Assembly: GCA_015227615.1 (NCBI GenBank)
Contig: JAALGZ010000003.1
Location: forward strand, 1,984,001 to 2,048,000
Direction of reading: 5' to 3'
From: Labyrinthula sp. Ha
Taxonomy: Eukaryota; Sar; Bigyra; Labyrinthulida; Labyrinthulaceae
DNA length: 64,000 nt
Shown here: positions 33,957 to 45,810 of the stretch, in pieces
How the letters are laid out: each line of letters opens with the position of its first letter
How positions within the stretch are numbered: position 1 is the first letter of the stretch
Notes under the pieces: model-generated
The model's database searches: none
The model's input: only the letters and a program-made list of their open reading frames with translations
What the model was told of the DNA's origin: nothing
Program-made: the position numbers and the translations under genes

Positions 33957-35807
33957 CTAAGAATTCCCTCGCAGCCGATGCTTCACATATTGCAAATCAG
34001 AAGCTGCTTTAGCACCACAATATTTAGCTCCCTTAAAAAGTACTCTTTCGTCTAATAATCCCGCATCTAAAAGAATCCCATAATGCTCTGTCATCTTTAA
34101 ATCTGAAATTGCTCTACCAGCATTACTAAGAAAAAAATTGACATATTTATAATTCTGCACCCTAACATTTCCAGAACACTTTTCACTAAATTCCTCAAGA
34201 GTGAGATCCTTTCTCTCTACAAAAACACAACGTTCACAGATCATCAAATTACATTGTTCCCCTTCACATTGTAAGAATCCTTCACCAAGATCTAACAGAG
34301 ATAAACAACTATCACAAGCAACATCTCCTCGATAAGGGCCCCCATGAAAAACCCCATATAACCTATGTGGAGCTGATCCAGCACATGGTTTTATCTTATA
34401 TTTGCAGTCTAATCGATTCAATTTGGCATAAATTCGAAGTAAATGTACATTATTCTTAAGAAGAGTTATTAAGGGACCTGGTGGACCTCCATATCCTTTC
34501 TTCTTAGACAATTGAGCACCTAATTCAACAGCTACTTTTACCACTCTTCGAAAACTATTTTTTCTTAGAATGTCCTCAAAACATAAGTTTTCAAGAAACC
34601 ACGAAGATTCAGTTTTTTCCACTGTATAATTTATATCTACTCCATAGTTCAGTAAAAGTTTTAGTTTTTCAACATTTTCAACACTATAATGCTTATAAAG
34701 ATTCCATAGCGCTGAATCTACCAACCTTCTTTTTTCTAAATCTGGAACTGTGTTCAAAATTTCTTTTAAATGAGATTTATTGTCTGAGAAATCTAAATGT
34801 TGAGCTCTTCTCAAAACTCTCTCAAACATGGATAAAGAACAAGAAGAAAAAATTTCAGAAAAAATAGTAGTTTTCCAGTTATGTTCACTGATCACAACTT
34901 GATCAATATCTGTTAGAAAAGTATTTAAAATCAAATCTGAAATTGGAACAGATAGTGTCAAAAGAGTACAAATTGGAGTTCTCTTTCCATGCAATGGATG
35001 TAAATCTACAAGTTTTGTAGTTAAGAAAAGTAATTCGTTAAAATATAAATTTCTCATTCTTTTATCTCGAGAGAAATATTTCAAACAACTTACTAATGTA
35101 TGTAAAATATGTTGGAAACTTTTTCCAGCATTTAAAATCCCTTGTTCTTCAAATTCAACTACAAGAAAATGAAACAAATCAATATTTTTCGAAAAAAGAG
35201 AAATACAAAGTATTGAATATTTTCTTGATGCCAAAGAAAATATGTCCTCTCCCCGATTAACAAGAATTTCTAAAAGTCTTTGAATTCTTTCTCTTCTAGA
35301 TTTTGTTGTACACTTCATTAAACAGAGTAAATGTATTGGTCGAAAAAAATATATAGATTTTTCTGCTGCTGTTTCAAAATTATAATTTTTAGGAAGATAA
35401 AATAATAGTTTTCGACACAAATATAAATTTTCTCTTGCTAAAGAAATAGTTAAAGGATTGAATCCCTTTTTAGTTATATGCCGCAGACATTTTTCAGGTT
35501 TGTCAACTAGATCTAATATTTTTTCAACAATTTCAGCATTATTTTTATACACAGAGATTAAAAATGGTGTTATTTTAGATGTACCAAATTTTTTATGGAT
35601 CAATTTCTGTTTAAAAAGAAGTATTTTTTCAATCATTGGTAGATTCTCATCGCGGCAGGCAATGTGAAGTATAGTCAACCTGTCTTCTCTAGATAAATAC
35701 ACATTTTCAGATGTCAATACATCTGGATAGTTGATTAATGTAGCTGTTACTTTAGAAAATTCCTTGTTTAAGGATGTGCGAAACCTTCGTGTTCCAAAAT
35801 AACTCAT
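33957..35807 (-). CDS. Ankyrin-repeat protein with C-terminal cysteine cluster
   Basis: This protein has 616 residues in a single exon. Ankyrin-type units are visible from about residue 40, for example LTILHIACRDENLPMIEKIL, ITPFLISVYKNNAEIVEKIL and FNPLTISLARENLYLCRKLL. More degenerate units continue to about 450. Residues 498-527 hold Cys498, 501, 514, 519, 524 and 527 (CxxC, x12, C, x4, C, x4, CxxC). This spacing suggests a zinc-binding module of ZZ or B-box kind, though it does not match a family that I can name. There is no signal peptide or membrane helix. It is probably a scaffold that binds protein partners, with the cysteine cluster as a second contact. CCAAT boxes lie near 35867 and 35890, 60-85 bp upstream. 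Confidence 0.85.
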   Translation of the reverse strand: MSYFGTRRFRTSLNKEFSKVTATLINYPDVLTSENVYLSREDRLTILHIACRDENLPMIEKILLFKQKLIHKKFGTSKITPFLISVYKNNAEIVEKILDLVDKPEKCLRHITKKGFNPLTISLARENLYLCRKLLFYLPKNYNFETAAEKSIYFFRPIHLLCLMKCTTKSRRERIQRLLEILVNRGEDIFSLASRKYSILCISLFSKNIDLFHFLVVEFEEQGILNAGKSFQHILHTLVSCLKYFSRDKRMRNLYFNELLFLTTKLVDLHPLHGKRTPICTLLTLSVPISDLILNTFLTDIDQVVISEHNWKTTIFSEIFSSCSLSMFERVLRRAQHLDFSDNKSHLKEILNTVPDLEKRRLVDSALWNLYKHYSVENVEKLKLLLNYGVDINYTVEKTESSWFLENLCFEDILRKNSFRRVVKVAVELGAQLSKKKGYGGPPGPLITLLKNNVHLLRIYAKLNRLDCKYKIKPCAGSAPHRLYGVFHGGPYRGDVACDSCLSLLDLGEGFLQCEGEQCNLMICERCVFVERKDLTLEEFSEKCSGNVRVQNYKYVNFFLSNAGRAISDLKMTEHYGILLDAGLLDERVLFKGAKYCGAKAASDLQYVKHRLRGNS

Positions 35808-38710
35808 TTCTCTTGTTCAGCTTCAATTTTTTCTGTTTGTTCTAGGCACCTTTTCTATTCTAACTGGCCAATTAGATCAATTTCTTTAGCCAATAAAACT
35901 TAGCTTAGATTTCTACGGGAAAATGGAATTACTGTAATTTACGGTTATTAGGGCACCAATTGGTTGTTGCTTCCAAAAAGACTATAAATAATAAAGCTAC
36001 TAGAATATAAAAAATTATTTTCCTTGACGCGTATAAGTTGGCACTTAATGAAATCAACCAAAGTTACACCACTTTTAATAAATAGGAAGACACAATAATA
36101 CCTCAATAAGCCAGTTTCTGTGCTTTCTCCACTTCCTCTTGAATGAATAGCCTATGAAAAGTTAATACGCATTGAATATTTACAACAACAAATAATTAAT
36201 CAGCTAATTTAGATTAATGAAAAATGTTTAGTTTAAGCAACACATATTTATCCTCTTTCTGTGCTTTTCCTACTGGAAATTATGAATTGAAGATTCTGTT
36301 CCAATGGTGGATGCATATCCTATTCTTAATAACTGTACTGGTGTTTTCTGAAGTTAACAAGGATATTCTTTATTTAAATATGTTAAATGATTTATTATAT
36401 TTGTGATTCTAGAATTTGCCTTTCATATTTTTTATCGCTTACTAATTCCAATTAGTTAATAGCCCAGAGCTGAGCATCATCTCTCATCGTCTAACAAAAA
36501 TAGTTGCTAATCCTTTACTCAGAATGAAGGAAAAGGACTAAAAGTTAAAATTTAACAAGCCACAATTATACTGTTAAACGGATTGATTCAACTATTTTTT
36601 ACTTAAAAGAAGGTGTTTTACAAGTAATGCTGGTTGGTTATTTAGCAAACTATTCCATGCAAAATTTATATCATGTATTGCACCTCTTTATTTAGTATTG
36701 CACACTTCCTGTTTTGACACAATGAAAGCCCCTCCTTAGTGAGCGATTGGAAATTCTAAGTAGAAATAAAATAGTTGAAAGTGCTGGATGGGTATTATAC
36801 CCGTTTTACGAAATTACAAGCAGTATTGGATGTTGCAATACTTCAGGAGGAGAATCTGTATCACCTCAAAACTTTTAAGCAGTATTTCAATCAAGCTTAT
36901 TGGACCACCTCAGTTTTTTCTATTTTATATTGAGTCAATATATTACTTGTTTTATTTGTTTGCAAGCTCCTCTGTGTCCTTGATGTTTCATAATTAGTTT
37001 CTACTAGCTTCAACCAACTTTTTAAAAGTTCGTACAAACAGCTCTGTATTGGCAAAATTTACATTCTTGAGAATGAAGCTACTAAATAGGACCAAGACAG
37101 TTGGATCGAGTTGTTTAAAATATTGAAATTTTTGGACGCACAGAGCAGAAGCTAGGCTGCCTATGAAGCTTGAAATCTAGTTTTCTGGTACTCTAACGGT
37201 CGTAAAATAAAAAAAACTTAGCATAGGACTTCTACATCGATGTTATGCCAAATGTTGAACACGTGTTATTAAAGACACCATAACTTAAGCTATGGGAAAG
37301 CTTTGTTGCGCAGTAGCCAGAATCATTCATAGGCAGGTTTCAGTTTTGATAAGAATTTTCAATAATTATTTGATAATAGTTTTGATCCTGATTATCAATG
37401 ATAAAATTTGGTTTTTTATTTTTATCAAATGATTATGCTTTCATTCTTGTCATGAATTGGCTATCAATAACTAATCAAAATGGTTTGGAAATTATCAGAA
37501 CCAATCAAGAAGAAACATTTGCGCAACAATTTTGTCGATATGTTTTTAATCAACAAAATCAGATCCCTAGTCATAGGAAACAGTATGCAATTGAAGTTCA
37601 ACTCATCGAGCCAAAGCTATCAGTCAATAAATTTCGAGCAAGTGTGTACTAGTACTGCTTTTAAGAATGAGGAATAAAAGCTTTTGGAACTACCCTTAAG
37701 CAAAGTCTGGAAGGTAAGTATTTTAGAGCCGCCCAAGGAAATATTACAAATCCAAGTCCGCTCCAGTGTGTTGGAGTCATTTTTGCCTAGTACAAACAAT
37801 TTTCTACCTCATCTGAGAACCTAAATTCAGTGCTATCTCTTCAAGAGATTACAGTTATCATTCCGAGCTTGCGAAGAAAGTATGAATAGAATTATAATAA
37901 TTTTTTGCGTTTACCACAACAATGACTGTAAAGCCCACCGAACTTATCGATTGCCCAAATCAACACTACTAGAGGGAGAGGCAAACGCTGAAATGCCCAT
38001 GGAGTTGAAAAGAAAGTAAACCCCACTTGCTTCAACTCATGAAACCTACGTTTCTTCGCATAGTTACTGGAATCCTCCAAAAAAACATCTCATTCTCAGT
38101 GTATTTTTACAAGACCTTAACACAAAGCAACGAGTATTCTTTCATCAAACCACCTAACTTCTCATATTCTTTCTCAACTTTCGTTGGTTATAAGGAGACA
38201 AAAAAAACCTGTATACTTTTCAAACAACTTATTTCCGATCTATTTTAATTATCTTGTATATTATGTAATGTACTATTAGTGAAATATCCAGATTATATTT
38301 AAATAATCTCTTCGCTGAAGAATATATTCTGAGGAGAACTTATCGTATTTGTTTCGTTTTATTATTTTAGCTATACGATACAGGACGAAGTAAAAGCTGA
38401 AACTTTATTGCTATTGTTTACAGTTTAAATAATAAAATACATACTATAAAGTTAGTAAACAAACAATTGCACCAAAGCAATTTTGTTCAAGAGTTAGAGA
38501 AAAAAACAATACGTATAGTTGGAGAAAGTTTTATATATATTATTCTTGTTACATAATATCTTGAGAGAGAAACGTTGTTCGAAGTCTTATCCATACTGGA
38601 TTGATCAGTACTTGTGATAACCAGTTTCTAAAGTATTTACTTCTTACTATCAGCTCAACTTCAACGTACGATTTTCATCAGAATTGTCATAAGGAACCAA
38701 ATAATACAAA
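35808..38710. other. AT-rich spacer with a hAT MITE copy
   Basis: There is no convincing gene. The stretch 37330-37569 is a relative of the MITE at 12683. CCAATTGG lies near 35956, upstream of the ankyrin gene. The other open frames are short and unsupported. Confidence 0.45.
37330..37569. mobile_element. Shorter, diverged copy of the hAT MITE
   Basis: It starts TAGGCAGG and aligns with the 12683 element over its first 100 bases (GAATTTTCAATAATT, then TTTTGATCCTGA-TATCAATGA, then CAAATGATT). It also aligns over its last 110 (CAATAACTAATCAAAATGG, then ATTATCAGAACCAATCAA, ending CAGATCCCTA). The central part of the long copy is missing. The flanks share only TCAT, so the target duplication is uncertain. 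Confidence 0.6.
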
Positions 38711-39904
38711 ATGTGTTTAACCTGGAGTGGGAAAAGCTATCCAGAACAGGACCTTTGCGGAAACCATGGAGAATGTATTCAAGACATTTGTGTTTGTTTC
38801 GATGGATGGTCGAACTCCTTAGATTTGAACCATGGGTATTTGGGACAACATGATTATAGTGATATTTTGCAAGAGGTGCAAAATAAGTCAGATATTGTCA
38901 CTTTAGAGAGTTTTTATGAGCAACTTCTTCTTTCATCACCATGCAACAGATATGATCCCATAATGAGCTTAATGTTTTCTTTTTCTATATTAGCTTGCTT
39001 GACATCAATAGTTTTTTCTTTCTGCAGGAAAAAATTGAGGACCTTAAGAACTGTTCACAGTTTTCGAACAGTTTCTTTGATAAGCTACGCTTCATATTCA
39101 TGTATTAAACTTGTAAAAGGAAATCAAGCAAATGAAATATTTTACTTTCCAGCTGGATTATTTCTTTCCATTTCCATTGTGAGTATAAATGCATCAGTTA
39201 TTTTCTACTTATATAAACACTTGAAATATCAACTTGAAAAAGCAAAGACATTGTACAGAATGCAAGTTTCCCTCTTTGGGTATGGGATAATAAAAGTACT
39301 AAGAGTAGAAGCTATATTAGCCATGTTGATCAACTTTATTATATTTGTCTTAGTTCTCTTAACTGCTCCAGTATATGTGTTTCAAATGCGGGATCATAAT
39401 TTGAAATCAGACAATATTATAAATTTGTTCAATTTATATCACAGTATTTTTTTTTATGGTCTTTCATCTTATTATTTCTTATTGTTTATCCTTTCAGAAT
39501 GCTTATTAAAATCTTTTATGCAAGACATAAACTCAGTATTAGATTCGAGAGAAATGAACGAGGCAAAGCTATCAACTGCAAATATTGTAGACCAATCGTC
39601 AGAATGGAAGAACAAACTGGAAATCGTGTTAATTCGAATATCTTCAATTCGGTTTTCAATAAGGTTGCAAGCAGCTTTGGTTGGGGCATCATTCCTGATT
39701 TTGTTATTATATCCAAGGTTTTCGAACCTCATTCAATATATTGCACACTTCCACGCAGGTATACTTTTGTTCTTGTATAATTTTAGGCTGTATATATCCT
39801 ATCCAAGCAATAAAGCTTTACTGAGAATCCACATACTTTTTCTTGTGATGAATTATCTCAAGAATATTTTTCTTTCTCAATTTTCTTTCATCTCGCTGTC
39901 TTAA
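38711..39904 (+). CDS. Multi-helix membrane protein with N-terminal EGF-like module
   Basis: This 397-residue single-exon protein begins MCLTWSGKSYPEQD. An EGF-like half-module follows, with Cys16, Cys22, Cys27 and Cys29, then FDGW, which matches the CxC...GW end of EGF domains. Another Cys lies at 78. Hydrophobic helices are predicted near 83-104, 144-168, 198-224, 240-265, 325-345, 350-370 and 378-397, about seven in all. There is no cleavable signal peptide. The shape recalls the 315-residue seven-helix proteins nearby, but clear sequence identity to them is lacking. The hydrophobic C-terminus ends abruptly after the last helix. It might be a receptor with an extracellular EGF-like cap, which is an inference from architecture. 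Confidence 0.75.
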   Translation: MCLTWSGKSYPEQDLCGNHGECIQDICVCFDGWSNSLDLNHGYLGQHDYSDILQEVQNKSDIVTLESFYEQLLLSSPCNRYDPIMSLMFSFSILACLTSIVFSFCRKKLRTLRTVHSFRTVSLISYASYSCIKLVKGNQANEIFYFPAGLFLSISIVSINASVIFYLYKHLKYQLEKAKTLYRMQVSLFGYGIIKVLRVEAILAMLINFIIFVLVLLTAPVYVFQMRDHNLKSDNIINLFNLYHSIFFYGLSSYYFLLFILSECLLKSFMQDINSVLDSREMNEAKLSTANIVDQSSEWKNKLEIVLIRISSIRFSIRLQAALVGASFLILLLYPRFSNLIQYIAHFHAGILLFLYNFRLYISYPSNKALLRIHILFLVMNYLKNIFLSQFSFISLS

Positions 39905-42900
39905 CGGTCAAAACTGCATTAACCGTTTAAAAGGGAAATGAAAATAAGATGAATAAATACTTAGCTTTGCATTAAACGAGTCCATCTCTCTCAATCAAAG
40001 AGGAAGAGCCGGAGTGAACCAGTTTAAACTTTTTTTCACTAGATTCTGGTTAGATGTGCATACAAAGACAATAACAGTGTGTCGATATGACTTAGAGGAG
40101 TTTTAAGTGTTTGATATATGACTACAGACTCTGTCACCACGTTGATCATAATTCCATTGAAGCAGGTGGATCTAGAGGAAAGTATTTGTGGATTTCGTTG
40201 GATTCTGTTGTGTTAAATACCCGTATGATAATAATGAAAGAGGTTTAGTAATATGGATATTGTAAGAGGCACATTGAATAAAAAAAGCCCGTGTTACTAA
40301 TGAAAAAAATGCACTAACAGCACAGAGTCGACTTAAGAAGTAATAAACGAAACTCTAAACTCTGAATGAACTGTGAAAATAGGTTATTCCAGTTTTTGAG
40401 CTATATTCTTGGAGATGAAAACAACAGTTGTTCAGCTACTATTGCTTCAGGTTCTTGCTATCTTGTTCTATGGATGGAGCATTATGCTAAAGTTTCATGG
40501 TTTCATGAGAAGGCTATGGAAATATATTTTTGGAGTATTATTTGGTTGAGATTGTACAAACTTCTATTCTTCAAATTTTATGAAGTTAAGATCATTGGAT
40601 AAACATATTTGTGTTTATTGCTTTTTTTTCTTATTGGTGGTTCATAGTGGAGATCTATGGAGATGGGCATTACAGAGACCGATGAACACGGCATTACAGT
40701 CTAAGACAACATTTTTCTTTTCAATTAAGGCCAAAGATATGTATTTATATATGATATTCGGATACTTTGAAGTGGAGAAGTTCTAGCTGGTTGTTTCAAG
40801 AAGTATGTTTGAACTGGATCAAGAGTTGTTGATGCTAGATCTTAGTGTACAAAAATATTATATAGAAAATATGTTTCACAGAGTCAAACTAGAGCAAAGG
40901 GATATATATATATTTACTACTTGGAAGCTTCAATTCTTCTTAAAGAAGTTCAAGAAAATGAACTGATGATCTAGATTGTATTGAATGTTAAGATGATGTT
41001 GCATTCAAGGCTGTAAAAACAAACTCCTTTCATAATAAACAGTATATAATATTGGAAATGAGAAAACAAAGATTTCTTCTATTCAACTAATATTTGTATT
41101 TAGTTGAACAACTGGAATAAATCTCTTAACTTGATTATAAAATGAAATGGGGTAAAGCCTATCTTGTTGCGTCATTCGTTTCCCACATACAGTCTATTAA
41201 CATGTGATTCTTTAAACTTGAATTGATGGTTTCAATAAATTTTTCACTCGAAATCTGACAATTTATTTAATTCTCATTAATATATACCCTCTTTAGATGG
41301 AGATTTGTCTAGATGAAGCAACCTTTATGAACCCTGGTAATCTTCAAGAATGTAGGAAAACATCCTAGATAATGGTATTAGAAAATTCAACACGAAACAA
41401 CTTTGTCGGAAGTAATTCTAAGAACTTCTTGATCTAGGTTTTTCAGTTACTGAATGAGTTATTTTGACATTACTATGTATATTCTTTTCATAAACTCTAC
41501 ACCATGGGAGTGATATTTATAAAGTACATCAGTTTGAAACTTTTCCCAAAAAGTAATTGAGTTTTAAATTATCTTCAATTAAGTTAGGTAGATATTTTTT
41601 TTTATCTAGAGGTAATGTTTCTTCTTTACTTCATTAATTTGGCATTGGCATGACAGAATATAGGATAGACTTCTCTTTGTGCTGAAAAAGGTCTTAAACC
41701 TAAACTAGTAATAGAGTAAAAAGAATTTATATACATCACGCTTAATATTTTAACTAGAAAAAATAATTTAGCAAGAAATAGTATTATGCTCAGTTTTCTT
41801 CAATTCTCTAGTAAATTTTTAATGTATAAAACATAAATATTTTCCACTTCTATAAATATCTTCAATATTAAATTTCAGTTAGTAATGTGACAACACAGTG
41901 AGACCATGACGAGTGAGTTTAATGTTGATGCCTTTCAGAATATTTATATTTTCACCAATAAACTGAATGAGCTTTAAAAAGGTTTTCAGAATACGTAAGT
42001 AACGCCATCTAACTCCTAGTAGTTGTTGATATATCAAAGTTTCACGATTTGGTGTGCCCGGTGCGTATGTATTGGTAGAGCATTATTCAAAGTTACACCA
42101 ATTGTGCAGTAATATAACCTTGTTGTGTGACTATGTAAAGTGTAAACAGTCATTAAAGACTAAGGAGAGAATTGTAGACTAGACTTTTTCGTGTCTGACT
42201 AATACTACACTCTAAGAACTCTCGGGCCCAAATATTTTCTTTCGTACAAATTTTACAGCCAGTCAAAGCTACCAACCTAAACCCAAAAACATAAAACTAA
42301 GAAGTAAGAAGTAGCTAAGCTCTGTGTATGTGATCGCTTGAGAGATTATCTCTAAAAAAACAGTCTAGATAAGTTTTAGCAAGATTTGGATCACTCTTCT
42401 TTGTGCTCAAACTTTACTAAACACAGTGAGATAGACATTTACCACTGAGAAGTTTCAACCCATACTGTAAGAAAACAGGAGTATCTAAGTAAGCGTACCA
42501 ATATTTTAATATTCCTAGGGCTAACAACCAGAGACCCAAAATAACTGAATTCAGAGAAGAAATTTGGTGCCCAGATGAGATGAATAGTTGTTTTTAACCT
42601 ATAGTAATATAATATCTTGCCCAATGAGAAAATGAAACAAGTTAACTGCCATTTCATCGCATATAAAAGCTTGAAATATATGCTAAAAAGTGACTTAGAG
42701 TTTGAACACTACACCATTGAGAGTGTACTAATCCTGGGGTGCAGTGGGAAATTTAACCTAATACATAAATTTAATTCTTATTGGTAAATCTTAGGAGCCT
42801 TTTTCCGATATCCCTTAGATAGCTCAGAAAAATCCTAATAATTTTAAGAGAACGATCTTATTTCCCCAGTTAACTGGGTTATCTTTAAGCAAGGATAAAG

Positions 42901-44809
42901 GCACAGCTTTTTAAGTTGGAAAAATTATCCAAAAATAAATGATCATGACTTTATGTTTTAATGTGAATTGGTAATCCATAGAAGATTTGGGCAAAAGGGA
43001 CAAGAATAGTTATTTTGGCAACATACAAAAATTTTCAAGAATGGTCATATTCCCTGGTAGTGACCTTGTAATACTACACAGTTATGTACATGGTATATTT
43101 TTTGAAGATCTCCCAGCGGTGCAAAACTGGAACAGTATATTTTGGTCATTTGGTTGATGGCCATAGGGTTTAGTTTTATGTTAATGAAAAATGATTATCA
43201 ACAATCAATAAATAGAGAATGATATATTAATAATTATCATTAAGAAAAGTATCATTAAGAAGCTATTTATGAATGACTAACAAAAAAAATCTAATTACGA
43301 AATTCATAGCATTAGCAAACATCTAAATCATTATTTCTTGTTGCCTAGCGAGACTATTGATTTAAAGCAAAGTTGTCATTTCAGAACATCTGGTGTTCAA
43401 GTAAACAGTAGAAACATATTAACATAAAATGAAACATTCTCCCAGAGAACATTAAGAGTTGGTATCTACGCTCTTTTGAATACGAATTTCGATTACATCC
43501 TTAAAGAACCTTATGAAACATGAATTGCAATCCTGCGATATTAGGTCTCTGGTTCTCAACTTCATTCACATTAAAATGTACTGATTGTTCCAAAAGTCTA
43601 TGCATTAAACCTCAGAAAAACTTATCTCTAAATGGATCTTTAATGTAGAACTGAGATTCTCCGCTTTAGTTACTTCCTAAAGGATATACATGATTTTATT
43701 TGGACTTAAGCCTAGGTTAAGAGTGATGGCCTAAAGTATTTGGAACACTAAATTTAATGGAAATCTTACATTATCAGTTTACAACAGTCAATGTTGGATT
43801 ACTATTATTGCTGATATAAATATAACCCTTTCCTTGAAATATTTGTTATATTAAGCATGATATCTGAGTCAAAAGTAAAGTATATGAAAATAAATGGAAT
43901 AATTAAAAGAACCTCCATCCTCTACTTTTTTGATAGTATGAAGCCATTGTTATTTAACTTGAACGGCCAGCTAAGAATTTCAATCTTATTCTCCGGGTGG
44001 TATACTACATATTTTTTCTTTAGTACCAACACTAAAAAAACAGAGCTTCCAATATTTATTCTAATATTAATATTTAAGGAATAGAGTTTTGTTTGCATTT
44101 TTCTGTACTATTGAGCATAAATCACGTTATAATTACATAACACTGGTTGAGAATGAATAGTTGAAGCCTTTGTGAAAGGAAGGTATAATAAAAAATTTGA
44201 GTATTAAAACTGCTATTAAAGTTCTTTAACAAAAATTATTTAATTTTGGATATGTATATTGGAGATAAAAAATAAAAAGATATAGAAGTTTTATGCCTTA
44301 GATTGAAACGCAGGTTATATACATTAGAAATAATCTTTAGTAAGAATGCTGCAAGAAGAAAAATATTACTGTTAAGGGCGTAGAATATGTTAGTTACTTT
44401 CTCATGAACACATTTTATTGCTCAAGTGATAATTTCTCTGTGTCTACTCTACAACTCTAACCAAAGATTACATCCTTGATGTCCAAAAATAATATTTTCA
44501 AACGAAACGTAGTATGCAAGAAAAGTCATTAGAATATCTGAATAATATTTTATTCATTTGTGAAATAATTATAGAAAATATTTCAACATCAATTTTAAAT
44601 AACCAATCCAAAATATAGCAAGGAATATCTTGTTGCTTCTACCAAACCTGAACACTAATTATATTCGCTAGGAAAATAATTGCTCGTTGTTGTTTCGTAT
44701 CGGTAGACTTTCTTTATATACAATACTTTTAAAATACGATAAAGATATTTAAAAAAAATTAGAATATGTAGAGAAAAAAACAGGCAGTGTACTTCAGACC
44801 GGTATTCTT
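39905..44809. other. AT-rich spacer, 4.9 kb
   Basis: There is no convincing gene. Two overlapping plus-strand frames at 40366-40602 and 40580-40786 and one at 43857-44084 are hydrophobic or low-complexity and have no support. Part of it (about 42990-43265) resembles the interior of the hAT MITE. Confidence 0.45.
42990..43265. mobile_element. Possible remnant of the long hAT MITE
   Basis: The stretch aligns with the central and right parts of the 12683 element. Matching landmarks are GGTCATAT, a TTTTTTGAAGATCT/TTTTTTGAAGCTTT pair, CAAAA, TTTTGG/TTTTGC, ATTTGG and ATGGCC. A region with repeated ATTATCA follows. Clear terminal repeats and target duplication were not found. Confidence 0.4.
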
Positions 44810-45810
44810 TTATCTCCTCCAATAAAAATATGCAAAGAGTTTTTTTTCACTTGCTGTTATTTGAGAAGATCGAAATATTAATTTAACCTCTTTAGAGGAG
44901 TTAATTACTTTCCACCCAACTTGAACAATAGAAGCTAAAAGTCCACTTGGTATTCCATCTATCCCAAGTTTTCTTACAGATAGAATTTTAAACCAGTGCT
45001 GTTCAACATAATCTCTAAAATTAAGCAACATAGCTACAAACTGATGTTCTTTAATCTTATTTGAAAATCCATTTACTACAATTGCAATGTTCGAGAATCT
45101 AATTCTAGACCAGTGGGCTTGAATTTTGAACAGATCTTTCAGCGGAGTCGATCTTAGTTCAATCTTATTTCGTGTACTGAAAATCATCTTCTCATCAAGA
45201 GAAAGTACTTCTTCAACTGGAAAATAATATTTTGAGTGGGCATTGAACAAAAAAACTTTTTCCAGCAAGACTAGGATGAAGTTTTCCTTCTTAAAAGTCT
45301 TATTTTGTACTGGAGATAGCGTGAACTGAAATTCGCCATAGAGTTCAATCCTAAAGTTAAAGGAAGGAATCGTTAAGATATAGAGTTTTCCAAGGATCTA
45401 ATTAGAGAGTTGAAAGCTTTATCAATTATTCTCAAATAAGACATTGCAAATTTACTTTCCTCGTCAAGGTCTTCTTCGGCCCCATAGTAAGAATCAGAAC
45501 CTGTCCAGTCTTTCCCCAACCTTAGTTTCACTGGAACATAACTCCTTAGGCAAATATAGTTTGATCTTATATCGTGAATTAAATATTTTTCTCGATCACA
45601 TCCGCTTCTAAGTTCTTTCAAGAGATCTTCTTGGGAAGTTAGATATTCAGGATCTAGAAACGAATCTCGTGTTTGAATAATTTCCACCTCAAACATTCCT
45701 TCCGCTCTCATGATAGTCGTACTTGGCAAGAAAAAAAAACTACATCTCGAACAAACAATTTTTATGTTTAATTTTACTGGAAAGAAGTTACTTTTCTTTG
45801 CTTGAATCAT
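44810..45810 (-). CDS. Unknown protein gene with a frame change
   Basis: Two minus-strand frames lie end to end. The first, 45810-45373 (145 residues), contains CSRC at 20-23 and an acidic stretch YYGAEEDLDEES. The second, open from about 45397 to 44810, begins ILTIPSFNFRIELYGEFQF and ends FAYFYWRR. The two frames overlap by about 25 bases at ggaaaactctatatctt. One base gained or lost there would give one protein of about 330 residues, so I read this as one gene with a recent frameshift or a sequence error. An intron is less likely, because the available GTAAAT donor would need to be joined to an acceptor about 150 bp away and would remove protein-like sequence. The start could also be Met34 (45711). 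I recognise no family. Confidence 0.55.

Noticed and set aside
45400-45545. Intron joining the two frames of the unknown gene
   Set aside because: The GTAAAT donor with the nearest acceptor gives the wrong frame. The in-frame acceptor makes an intron of about 150 bp, unlike the 29-32 bp introns seen, and removes protein-like sequence.
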